From contig JAITPS010000255.1 of NCBI GenBank assembly GCA_031289325.1, positions 1-15,838 of the forward strand: 15,838 nt of DNA, written 5' to 3'. This document shows, in pieces, positions 7,807 through 14,810 of the stretch. A program made the translations under genes and the position numbers. Every line of letters begins with the position of its first letter. Positions within the stretch are counted from its first letter, which is position 1. Source of the DNA: Candidatus Methanovirga meridionalis. Lineage in GTDB: Archaea > Methanobacteriota > Methanobacteria > Methanobacteriales > Methanobacteriaceae. The notes beneath the pieces are model-generated. The model did not search any database. It was not told the origin of the DNA and saw nothing but the letters and a program-made list of their open reading frames with translations.

Positions 7807-8360
7807 GGATTTTATGAAGTCTTTAATAAACAAATTTTTCAAAAATAAATATTATTAAAATACGATTATACTGGATTTTATGAAGTATTTAATAAACAAA
7901 TTTTTTAAAAATAAATATTATTAAAATTGATTATATTAATTAAAATAAGTTTGTATTATTTAAAATTTAAAATTATAGATTTTTATAAAATTATATTTAA
8001 AATCGAATAAGTAGTTTTGATAAAGTTCTTAATAAATAATTTTTTTAAAAATAAATATTATTAAAATATATTTACTTAAAATTGATTATATTAATTAAAA
8101 TAAATTTATATTATTTAAAATTTAAAATTATAGATTTTTATAAAATAATATTTAAAATTAAATAATTAAATTAAATAATTAAATTAAATAATTAAATTAA
8201 ATAATTAAATTAAATAATTAAATAAAATAATTAAATAAAATAATTAAATTAAATAATTAAATAAAATAATTAAATAAAATAATTAAATAAAATAATTAAA
8301 TAAAATAATTAAATAAAATAATTAAATAAAAAAATTTATCATTCAAAATTTAAAAACTTT
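7807..8360. repeat. Compound MITE-like locus
   Basis: Three copies of one end of the family lie in tandem: two 66-bp units (GGATTTTATGAAGT at 7807 and 7873) and a third with the exact end AAAGTTCTTAA (8022-8032). The other end, TTAAAAACTTT (8350-8360), has one mismatch to the inverted end. The interior matches the copy at 4781-4977 for long stretches (for example ATTTAAAATTTAAAATTATAG) and is expanded by the minisatellite at 8161-8329. Confidence 0.7.
8161..8329. repeat. 13-bp minisatellite, 13 copies
   Basis: Thirteen head-to-tail copies of AATAATTAAAT(T/A)A occupy exactly 169 bases. The only variation is T or A at position 12. There are no spacers, so it is not a CRISPR array. It sits inside a MITE-like repeat. 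Confidence 0.92.
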
Positions 8361-8438
8361 TCCAAAATGATGACTATAAGAAAATTCTTAACTTGATGAG
8401 CTTGTTAACGAAGTCCACTGAATTCATTATTATTTCTG

Positions 8439-8822
8439 TTACTCATTATTCTTTTTATTCCTTTTAAATTGTTTATTCGTTAAATATGCAGGATATGCTC
8501 CAATGAATCCTAAGAGTACTGAGATTAATAAAGTCACTAAAAATCCTACAAATAAATTAAATGAATCTAAAGGTGCTTGGTTTATAATATCTTGAGGAAT
8601 AGGTGGAGAAATAAATAATCCTCGAATAAAGTTGCCTGCAGCATAGATTAGTGTAGCTATTATCCCAACAAAATAAGTTCTTTCATCACTATTTGTTAAA
8701 TAAGTAGATAAAAATCCTATAAAGACCAATATAAACATATTATCAAATAAAAATGATAATAATACTCCAAGTAAAATACTTAACAAAATAGAGCTAAATT
8801 TATTAATATTTACCACATTCAT
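8439..8822 (-). CDS. Small membrane protein, four predicted helices
   Basis: A 127-residue hydrophobic protein with no motif that assigns a function. Membrane segments are apparent at about residues 10-27, 28-45, 51-71 and 88-114; the loop SPPIPQDIINQAP lies between the last two, and the tail is basic (KQFKRNKKNNE), which predicts a cytoplasmic C-terminus. Glycines within the helices and the general layout resemble the small archaeal membrane proteins grouped as DUF5518, but this is a resemblance only. The ATG at 8822 is preceded by AAGAGAAG, a weak ribosome binding site. It lies 119 bases after dnaJ, and a TATA-like TTATAAAT in that gap suggests its own promoter, so a link to the chaperones is doubtful. 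Confidence 0.75.
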   Translation of the reverse strand: MNVVNINKFSSILLSILLGVLLSFLFDNMFILVFIGFLSTYLTNSDERTYFVGIIATLIYAAGNFIRGLFISPPIPQDIINQAPLDSFNLFVGFLVTLLISVLLGFIGAYPAYLTNKQFKRNKKNNE

Positions 8823-8941
8823 CTTCTCTTTTTAAAGTTAATCTTCATGCAATGTTAAGAATGTTTTTTTAAGTAAATAGTATGATATTTATTTATAATG
8901 TTTTTTTATTTAACTGAATTAAAAATATTTTGGGAAATAGA

Positions 8942-10126
8942 TTAGTGATGAATACCCTCTTTAACTTTATCAAAAAAGCCCTTCTTTATTGTTTTAATTT
9001 CATCCCCACTAACTTTTGAAAACTCTTCAAGAATTGATTTTTGTTTATCATTTAGTTTTTGAGGAACTACGACTTTAATAGTAACATAAAGATTGCCTTT
9101 TGAACTTCTATATAAAATCGGCATTCCTTGTCCTCTAAGCTTAAATTTTGATTCAGATTGTGTTCCAGGAGGGATATTTAATTCAACAACACCGTAAATA
9201 GTTTTAACATCGACTTTATCACCCAAACAGGCTTGAACAAAACTTATTTGTTTATCAGTGTAAAGGTCGTTACCACCTCTTTTAAAGTCTTTGTGTGGTT
9301 TTACATGAATTGAAACATATAAGTCTCCATAACCTCCATTGAATTCACCAGCATTACCAGCATTCGGAATTCTTATACGATTTTCATCTTCAGCACCTGC
9401 AGGTATTTTAACATTAACCCTTTCAATTTCATTAACCGTTCCTCTACCATGACATTCATGGCAAGGATCTTTAAATATTTTTCCAGTTCCATTACAAGCT
9501 CTACACATGCTCATTACTATTTGTTGTCCAAAAAGACCATTTTGAATGCGTCTTTCTTGTCCTGAACCTCCACAAACTTCACAAGTTTCAACATCACTAC
9601 CAGGTTCTGCTCCAGAACCATTACAACGAGAACATACTTCATCATGTCTAATTCTAATCTCTTTTTCAACACCCTTTGATGCTTCTTTTAAGGTGATATC
9701 TACTTCAGTGTATAAATCTGAACCTCTTTGAGGACCAGTTCTTCTGCTTCTTCCTCCCCCTCCAAATATTTCTGATAATATATCTCCAATTCCACCAAAT
9801 CCTTGACCATCACCACCAAATCCTTGAAAAATATCTTCAAAATTCACATTTCTAAATATATCTTCTTGACTAAATCCATCCATTCCAGCATGACCAAACT
9901 GATCATATTTTTGTTTTTTCTCTTCATCAGATAAAACAGCATAAGCTTCACTTATTTCTTTAAACTTCTCAGTAAACTTTTCTTTATCACTTTCTTCAGC
10001 TTTATCTGGATGATATTTCATAGCCAATTTACGATAAGATTTTTTTATTTCTTTTGCACTGGCACTTTTATCTATACCAAGAATATCATAGTAATCACGC
10101 TTTTTTCCCATTTTATTTTTTGCCAT
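8942..10126 (-). CDS. dnaJ: Chaperone DnaJ (Hsp40, type I)
   Basis: DnaJ delivers unfolded substrates to DnaK and stimulates its ATPase. At 394 residues it is full length. The J-domain spans about residues 11-78 with the essential HPD at 39-41; a Gly/Phe-rich linker follows (about 84-127). The zinc-binding region has four CxxCxGxG repeats starting at Cys165, Cys182, Cys208 and Cys222, making it a type I DnaJ. C-terminal substrate domains fill 235-360. ATG 10126 is preceded by AAGGTGA with a four-base spacer; the Met at residue 6 is a less likely start. In most genomes with this set dnaJ follows dnaK closely; here a toxin-antitoxin-like pair and repeats lie between. Bacterial-type Hsp70 systems in archaea are generally regarded as acquired by lateral transfer. 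Confidence 0.97.
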   Translation of the reverse strand: MAKNKMGKKRDYYDILGIDKSASAKEIKKSYRKLAMKYHPDKAEESDKEKFTEKFKEISEAYAVLSDEEKKQKYDQFGHAGMDGFSQEDIFRNVNFEDIFQGFGGDGQGFGGIGDILSEIFGGGGRSRRTGPQRGSDLYTEVDITLKEASKGVEKEIRIRHDEVCSRCNGSGAEPGSDVETCEVCGGSGQERRIQNGLFGQQIVMSMCRACNGTGKIFKDPCHECHGRGTVNEIERVNVKIPAGAEDENRIRIPNAGNAGEFNGGYGDLYVSIHVKPHKDFKRGGNDLYTDKQISFVQACLGDKVDVKTIYGVVELNIPPGTQSESKFKLRGQGMPILYRSSKGNLYVTIKVVVPQKLNDKQKSILEEFSKVSGDEIKTIKKGFFDKVKEGIHH

Positions 10127-10220
10127 TTATTCACCTTAAGTAAAAATTATAATGATTATTTAATTAAAATCTTTATTATTTTGGTTCTTTATTTAAATAT
10201 TAAGTGTTATTTAATATTTT

Positions 10221-10280
10221 ATATTATCTAATATCTTATAATATTATTTAATATCTTGTAATATTATTTAATATCTTGTA
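10221..10280. repeat. Three 20-bp tandem units upstream of dnaJ
   Basis: ATATTATTTAATATCTTGTA occurs exactly at 10241-10260 and 10261-10280, preceded by a copy with two changes at 10221-10240. Two shortened derivatives (AAAATAATTTCTTGTA) follow. Confidence 0.85.
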
Positions 10281-10295
10281 AAAATAATTTCTTGT

Positions 10296-10660
10296 AAAAA
10301 TAATTTTCTTAATTTTAAATAATTTTCTATTTAAAGTTAGAAACGAAAAATCTTCGATTTTCCTAAATCATCTTCGATAATAAATCTTTGATTTTCTTAA
10401 GTTTGAAGTATTATTTGTTAATTTAACATATTAAATTTTAGTGTTTTGTAAAATTATTTTCTTTTTATTTATACATTAATTTTATAAAATTCAATTAAAT
10501 ATTTGTAATCAAAATTGATTTTAATTTCATTAAATTAAATTTAAAAAAATAATTAAATTTAAAAAAATAATATTAAATATTTAAAAAAATAATTTGTAAA
10601 AAATTTTTTGATTTTTGAATTAATATAATAAATATAATAAATTAATTAATCATGCAAAAC
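10296..10660. repeat. Dispersed AT-rich segment, copy upstream of dnaJ
   Basis: This segment matches 5878-6210 in order and sequence landmarks but with extra insertions. Its hairpins (AAAATC-TTC-GATTTT around 10347-10361 and AAATC-TTT-GATTT around 10383-10395) are weaker than those near psmB. Confidence 0.6.
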
Positions 10661-10697
10661 ACTATTTCTCCAACTTCCATTTTGTAATATCTCATAT

Positions 10698-10988
10698 TTA
10701 AGATAATGATTTGCAAGCCTCAATAATCCTTTTAGGATCTAAATTTTCTTTCTTATTTTCATGATATATTTCAACAAAATAAATCAAAGACATTGATCTA
10801 TCAAAAACAAACACAATCCTAAAACCAGATTTATTGCCCTTTGGAATGGATTTGCAACGAAATTTTTTAATAACAAATGCAGGTAGATGAGCTTTACCTT
10901 TCACACCCCGAACTGGGAAATAACCATTTTTAGGCAATTCATTATTAGGTAATATATCATCAATTATAGCAAGTTCTAATCTTTTCAA
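10698..10988 (-). CDS. RelE-like toxin, N-terminus uncertain
   Basis: The product (96 residues from TTG 10988) resembles RelE/ParE-fold toxins, which cut mRNA on the ribosome or otherwise block growth. The supporting stretch is KFRCKSIPKGNKSGFRIVF, then a strand ending in YFVEIYHENKKENLDPKRI, a pattern I know from RelE-type proteins in which the strands contain Arg/Lys residues for RNA contact. AAAGGA sits four bases before the TTG. However, the frame stays open and coding-like upstream (DIDKLTKICHSLKEDL and more) to the antitoxin's TAA at 11070, with no ATG, GTG or TTG, and that stretch looks like the missing N-terminal helices of the family. The gene may therefore be 5'-broken, started from a rare codon, or produced by another route. 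Its partner is the Panacea protein directly upstream. Confidence 0.65.
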   Translation of the reverse strand: MKRLELAIIDDILPNNELPKNGYFPVRGVKGKAHLPAFVIKKFRCKSIPKGNKSGFRIVFVFDRSMSLIYFVEIYHENKKENLDPKRIIEACKSLS

Positions 10989-11034
10989 GTCTTCCTTTAA
11001 ACTATGACAAATTTTAGTTAATTTATCTATGTCT

Positions 11035-11060
11035 TTTTCACACTTGTGAAAATATTCACA
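11035..11060. promoter_or_regulatory. Three TGTGAA half-sites between antitoxin and toxin
   Basis: TTTTCACA-CT-TGTGAAAA (11035-11052) is an 18-base palindrome; its right arm also pairs with TTCACA (11055-11060) across four bases. Three alternating half-sites could be a protein operator or two competing RNA hairpins just before the toxin reading frame. Confidence 0.4.
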
Positions 11061-11069
11061 TGTAGATAG

Positions 11070-11570
11070 TTATTCATCATATTCTCTCACAGAATATTCG
11101 TCTGTCCTATAAAAAACAAATTCAGGATCTAAAACATCGCGGAACTTAGCAACACGCCATGGCTTATCCCCATGAGAATATTCACTAATTTTCTTTGCAT
11201 TCATATGGGAAAGTTCATTAATAACATTATTAATAACTTCTAATTCTTTATTATTTAATAAAGAATCATCTGGATTTTTAGAAGAATAATATTTATGTCT
11301 ATAGTGAGTATAAACTTGTTCAGTTTTTTCACCTATTTTATTTTCATTTATTAATTCATTAATTAATTCCTCAAAATTAGAAGGAGTTGGACCATGATGT
11401 TTTTTTACATATTTTTCATTTGTTATTAATTTTTCATATTTTTCATAATAGTTGAAGTCCGAGAAATACATTAGTTTATATAATACTGTCTTACCAAAAT
11501 ATGGTTGGTTTTGACATTTATGTATTATATAATGAATAACTTGTTTAATTTTTTCTTTATTAAATTCCAT
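11070..11570 (-). CDS. Panacea-domain protein (DUF4065/SocA-like), likely antitoxin
   Basis: This 166-residue protein carries the Panacea domain, known from antitoxins that directly neutralise many unrelated toxins and from the proteolytic adaptor SocA of Caulobacter. Visible family features are the N-terminal helix VIHYIIHK, LYKLMYFSDFNYYEKY (30-45), YVKKHHGPTPSNF (54-66) and SEYSHGDKPWRVAK (129-142). There is no DNA-binding domain. The stop is in the same frame as the RelE-like toxin that follows. A longer frame starts at ATG 11582, but a ribosome binding site (AGGAG) touches that ATG directly, leaving no spacer; the ATG at 11570 matches the normal domain start though its spacing (12) is long, so the start is not settled. 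A TATA-like TTATATAT (11636-11643) lies about 70 bases upstream. The antitoxin role is inferred from family and neighbour. Confidence 0.8.
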   Translation of the reverse strand: MEFNKEKIKQVIHYIIHKCQNQPYFGKTVLYKLMYFSDFNYYEKYEKLITNEKYVKKHHGPTPSNFEELINELINENKIGEKTEQVYTHYRHKYYSSKNPDDSLLNNKELEVINNVINELSHMNAKKISEYSHGDKPWRVAKFRDVLDPEFVFYRTDEYSVREYDE

Positions 11571-11574
11571 TTTT

Positions 11575-11630
11575 ACAAACATCTCCTAATAATTTTTACA
11601 AACATTTCCTAATACAAACATTTCCTAATA
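11575..11630 (-). repeat. Three tandem start-like repeats before the Panacea gene
   Basis: On the minus strand TATTAGGA(A/G)ATGTTTGT occurs three times (11630-11614, 11614-11598, 11591-11575). Each carries a ribosome-binding-like AGGA followed directly by ATG. The outermost copy lies between the TATA-like box and the expected transcription start, where a repressor could act; the other two are in the leader. Confidence 0.75.
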
Positions 11631-11635
11631 TAATA

Positions 11636-11643
11636 ATATATAA
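11636..11643 (-). promoter_or_regulatory. TATA-like box of the Panacea/toxin genes
   Basis: TTATATAT on the minus strand would place transcription start near 11613, about 43 bases before ATG 11570. Confidence 0.35.
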
Positions 11644-11699
11644 GATATTTTAGTTTATTAATATTTTAATATTCTATTTTTATTATGGTTCTATGTGGA

Positions 11700-11905
11700 A
11701 AAGTTCTTAAATTTTGAATGAAGATTTTGAATTTTTTTTTTATTTAGTTACTTAATTTTAAACATTACTTCATAAAAATCCATAATTTAAATTTTAAATA
11801 ATATTAATATATTTTGATTAATATTAATAATTTTTAAATAATTTTTAATTAATATATTTATTTTAATAATATTTATTTTTAAAAAAGCTATTTGTTAAGA
11901 ACTTT
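11700..11905. repeat. MITE-like element, complete copy (206 bp)
   Basis: AAAGTTCTTAA (11700-11710) and TTAAGAACTTT (11895-11905) form a perfect 11-bp terminal inverted repeat. Orientation is opposite to 4781-4977: here ATTTTGAATGA follows the left end, while there the matching TCATTCAAAAT is at the right end. The interior has no reading frame. Confidence 0.8.
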
Positions 11906-11950
11906 ATCAAAATCACCATACAATAAAAAAAGTTAAAAAACAATTAAAAT

Positions 11951-12002
11951 GAAAAAATAAAATAAAAATGAAGATTAGTAAAGACTATTAAAAACTAATC
12001 TT
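11951..12002 (-). terminator. dnaK transcription terminator
   Basis: About 30 bases past the dnaK stop, AAGATTAGT (12002-11994) pairs perfectly with ACTAATCTT (11979-11971) across 14 bases. On the minus strand it is followed by CATTTTTATTTTATTTTTTC, the T-rich tract that ends archaeal transcripts. Confidence 0.65.
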
Positions 12003-12030
12003 ATCTAAAAACAATGATTCAATTAAACTA

Positions 12031-13944
12031 CTACTTTTTAACTTCGTAATCAGCATCAATTGTATCATCATCAGAAGATTTGTCTCCATCTTGAGCTTGT
12101 CCTTCTTGTTGAGCTTGTTGTTGAGCTTGTTCTTGTTGTTGGGCTTGTGCTGCTTCTTGATAGATTTTAGCTCCTACTTCTTGAACAACTTTTGTGAGTT
12201 CATCAGATTTTTCTTTGATAATAGCTATATCATCACCAGAGATAACTTCACGAAGTTCGGCTACTAATTTTTCAATATTTGATTTTTCATCATCAGATAT
12301 TTTATCTTTAAGTTCTTCAAGTGATTTTTCAGCAGTATAAATCATGGAGTCTGCATTGTTGCGAACTTCAATTTCTTCTTGTTTTTTCTTATCTTCTTCT
12401 GCATTTATTTCAGCTTCTTTAACTTTTTGTTCTATTTCTTCATCGGACAATTTATTAGAAGCAGTTATTGTAATAGCTTGTTCTTTTCCAGTTCCCATAT
12501 CTTTAGCTGAGACATTAATAATACCATTTGCATCTATATCAAATGTAACTTCAATTTGAGGTATTCCTCTTGGAGCTGATGGTATTCCAACAAGTTGAAA
12601 TCTTCCAAGTGTGGTGTTATCAGATGCCAATGATCTTTCACCTTGAAGAACATGAATATCCACGGATGTTTGGTTATCAGCAGCAGTTGAAAATATTTGA
12701 CTTTTTTTAGCTGGAATTGTTGTGTTTCTTTCTATTAATTTTGTAGAAACAGCACCTAAAGTTTCAATACCCAGAGATAATGGTGTAACATCTAAAAGAA
12801 TTAAATCTTTAATTTCACCTGCTAAAACTCCACCTTGAATAGATGCTCCTAATGCCACACATTCCATTGGGTCAATTCCTCTTTCAACAGGTTTTCCTAT
12901 GAAATCTTCAACATATTTTTGAATTATAGGCATTCTTGTAGGTCCACCAACGAGAATAATCTTATCAATATCAGACTTAGATAGCTTTGCATCTTTTATT
13001 GCTTGTTCCATTGGTTTTCCACTTTTTTTAATTATAGGATCAACTAATTCTTCTAATTTAGCTCTTGTAAGCTGATTAATAAGATTTTTAGGACTGTTAT
13101 CTTTTCCCATTGTGATGAATGGTAAGTTAACTTCACTTTTTAAGGTAGTGGATAATTCGATTTTAGCCTTCTCAGCTGCTTCTCTAAGACGTTGAACTGC
13201 TTGATCATCATCCATTAAATCAATACCGTTCTCTTTTTTAAACTCATTGGCTAAATATTTCATTATTGTGTTGTCCATATCGGTTCCACCTAATTTAGTG
13301 TCACCACTTGTGGATTTAACTTCAAATACACCTCCACCAAAGTCCATTAAAGTCACATCTAATGTTCCACCACCAAAATCAAATACTAATATTTTTAAAT
13401 CATCATCGGTTTGTTTATCAATACCATAAGCTAAACTTGCGGCTGTTGGTTCATTAACAAGTCTTACTACATCTAAACCAGCTATTGTACCAGCATCTTT
13501 TGTAGCTGTTCTTTGATTATCATCAAAGTAAGCAGGAACAGTAATGACTGCTTTTTTAACTTCTTCACCAAGAAAAGTTTCAGCATCTTTTTTGATTTTT
13601 TGTAAGATAAATGCAGATATTTCTTGAGGAGTGTACTCCTTACCTTCAATTTTAACTTTATTATTAGTACCCATACTTCTTTTAATTGCACTAATAGTGT
13701 TTTCAGGATTGGTTACAGCTTGTCTTCTTGCTGGTTCACCAACCAAACGTTGCCCATCAGCAAAAGCAACATAACTTGGAAAAGCCTTACCATATTGACT
13801 TGCACCTTCTGCACTTGGTATAACAGTAGGTTTACCACCTATTAAAACTGCTGCTGCTGAATTACTTGTTCCTAAATCAATACCAATAATTTTTTCTTTT
13901 TTACCTACTTCTTCTTTTTTCATTTTAACTGACTCATCTGCCAT
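12031..13944 (-). CDS. dnaK: Chaperone DnaK (Hsp70)
   Basis: This is the ATP-driven chaperone that binds exposed hydrophobic segments with DnaJ and GrpE. From the chosen ATG it has 637 residues. The nucleotide-binding domain shows IDLGTSNS (22-29), FDFGGGTLDVT (188-198) and the phosphate loop ILVGGPTRMP (330-339); the interdomain linker DLILLDVTPLSLG (380-392) leads into the substrate domain (to about 500) and the helical lid. The tail is Gln/Ala-rich (599-618) and ends DADYEVKK. The insert found near residue 80 in Gram-negative DnaK is absent, as in Gram-positive bacteria and archaea. A frame open to 14013 would add 23 AT-coded residues, but GGTGAT (13949-13954) sits four bases before ATG 13944. 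Its own TATA box at 13984-13991 suggests it can be transcribed separately from grpE, which ends 160 bases upstream. Confidence 0.98.
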   Translation of the reverse strand: MADESVKMKKEEVGKKEKIIGIDLGTSNSAAAVLIGGKPTVIPSAEGASQYGKAFPSYVAFADGQRLVGEPARRQAVTNPENTISAIKRSMGTNNKVKIEGKEYTPQEISAFILQKIKKDAETFLGEEVKKAVITVPAYFDDNQRTATKDAGTIAGLDVVRLVNEPTAASLAYGIDKQTDDDLKILVFDFGGGTLDVTLMDFGGGVFEVKSTSGDTKLGGTDMDNTIMKYLANEFKKENGIDLMDDDQAVQRLREAAEKAKIELSTTLKSEVNLPFITMGKDNSPKNLINQLTRAKLEELVDPIIKKSGKPMEQAIKDAKLSKSDIDKIILVGGPTRMPIIQKYVEDFIGKPVERGIDPMECVALGASIQGGVLAGEIKDLILLDVTPLSLGIETLGAVSTKLIERNTTIPAKKSQIFSTAADNQTSVDIHVLQGERSLASDNTTLGRFQLVGIPSAPRGIPQIEVTFDIDANGIINVSAKDMGTGKEQAITITASNKLSDEEIEQKVKEAEINAEEDKKKQEEIEVRNNADSMIYTAEKSLEELKDKISDDEKSNIEKLVAELREVISGDDIAIIKEKSDELTKVVQEVGAKIYQEAAQAQQQEQAQQQAQQEGQAQDGDKSSDDDTIDADYEVKK

Positions 13945-13983
13945 AATTATCACCGTTTTATTATTTATTTTGAATATATAACT

Positions 13984-13991
13984 TATATAAA
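13984..13991 (-). promoter_or_regulatory. dnaK: dnaK TATA box
   Basis: TTTATATA on the minus strand, preceded by an A-rich stretch, would start transcription near 13961. That leaves a leader of about 17 bases holding the GGTGAT ribosome binding site. It lies within the grpE-dnaK gap. Confidence 0.55.
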
Positions 13992-14104
13992 TTTTTAATA
14001 TTAGAATACTCAAATAAATTGAATATTCATCTACAATTTAATTTAATGAAAGAAATTTTAGTTTAATAAATCCAATTTAATTGGTTAATGAAAGAAGATA
14101 AACC

Positions 14105-14749
14105 TTATTCTTTCTTATTTTTTTTACAGACTTTAACTTTAGAATATTTAATAACCTTATCTTTTAAGGTGTATCCTTTCATTAATTCTTCAACTATTAT
14201 ACCATCTTCACAATCATTCTTATCTTCCACCATAAGAGCTTCATGTTTAAATGGATCAAATTTTACACCTTTTGCCTTAATCTCTTTAAGACCTTCTTTT
14301 TCAAGAACATTTTTTAATTTTGAATATATTAATGCAACACCATTTTTAAGTTCATCCATATTTTTAGATTGATTTAAAGCTCTTTCAAGGTCTTCATAAC
14401 TATCAAGAATATTCATTATCAACTCTTCATTTGCAAAATTAATAATATCTTGATTATGTCTCTCATTTCGCTTTTCAAAGTTTTCAAACTCAGCTCGAAG
14501 CCTTAAATTCTCTTCATTTTTATCAATTAAATCAGATTTTAATTGGTCTAACTCATTTTCTAATTCTTCATCTTTTTTATCCAGATTTTCATCATCAACA
14601 TCTGCTGAATCTTTGTCTTTTAAATCTGATTCTTTTCCTGCTTCGGCTAAATCTTTTCCTGCTTCGGATAAATCTTCATTTTTATCATCTAAATTGGATT
14701 GGTCTAAATCATTTTCTAATTTTTCATCTTTTTTAGTAACATTAGCCAT
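14105..14749 (-). CDS. grpE: GrpE nucleotide exchange factor
   Basis: GrpE dimerises and releases ADP from DnaK, resetting the chaperone cycle. The protein has 214 residues: a long acidic N-terminal stretch (1-60), a coiled-coil helix (about 58-125) containing LRAEFENFEKR, and the beta-wing signature (GVKFDPFKHEALM at 161-173, then DGIIVEELMKGYTLKDKVI at 182-200). The N-terminus carries internal copies: KKDEKLENDLDQ (6-17) recurs as KKDEELENELDQ (58-69), and EAGKDL/EAGKES is a seven-residue tandem pair (29-41), also visible in the DNA. ATG 14749 follows AAGGTGAT (14753-14760) with a three-base gap. It is first in the grpE-dnaK order. It is slightly longer than typical GrpE because of the acidic repeats. 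Confidence 0.96.
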   Translation of the reverse strand: MANVTKKDEKLENDLDQSNLDDKNEDLSEAGKDLAEAGKESDLKDKDSADVDDENLDKKDEELENELDQLKSDLIDKNEENLRLRAEFENFEKRNERHNQDIINFANEELIMNILDSYEDLERALNQSKNMDELKNGVALIYSKLKNVLEKEGLKEIKAKGVKFDPFKHEALMVEDKNDCEDGIIVEELMKGYTLKDKVIKYSKVKVCKKNKKE

Positions 14750-14787
14750 CGCATCACCTTCAAAGTTTAATATAAGTAATGAAAAAG

Positions 14788-14810
14788 ATTATCAATTTCA
14801 TACCGATAAT
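14788..14810. promoter_or_regulatory. Inverted repeat upstream of grpE
   Basis: ATTATC (14788-14793) and GATAAT (14805-14810) are separated by 11 bases, giving a centre spacing of about 17, suitable for a dimeric regulator. It lies about 40-60 bases before the grpE start. The arms are short and could be chance; it is not the bacterial CIRCE operator. Confidence 0.25.

Larger units (their letters stand above)
7727..8438. other. Gene-free gap made of MITE-like repeats
   Basis: The 0.7-kb gap between the small membrane protein gene and aroD contains no reading frame. Most of it (7807-8360) is a compound MITE-like locus including a 13-bp minisatellite; 8380-8425 is slightly less AT-rich and holds AAAATTCTTAACTTG, a variant of the CTTAAGTTGACA motif. 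Confidence 0.7.
10127..10697. other. Gene-free AT-rich region upstream of dnaJ
   Basis: No reading frame is supported on either strand. It contains three 20-bp tandem units (10221-10280) and the dispersed segment shared with psmB (10296-10660) with its decayed hairpins. A dnaJ promoter must lie here, but no TATA box is convincing in such AT-rich DNA. Confidence 0.65.
11583..12030. other. Gap between dnaK and the Panacea gene
   Basis: No reading frame is supported. From the dnaK side the gap holds the dnaK terminator hairpin (11971-12002), a complete MITE-like element (11700-11905), and then the promoter region and start-like repeats of the Panacea gene. This arrangement argues that the toxin-antitoxin pair is transcribed separately from dnaK. 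Confidence 0.7.

Noticed and set aside
8161..8329. CRISPR-like array
   Set aside because: The 13-bp units are contiguous with no spacers and no cas genes are present; it is a minisatellite.
11700..11905. Insertion sequence
   Set aside because: About 200 bp with no transposase frame; it can only be a non-autonomous element or another repeat type.
13945..14013. N-terminal extension of DnaK by 23 residues
   Set aside because: The extension is AT-coded, overlaps the TATA box and precedes a clear GGTGAT site before ATG 13944.
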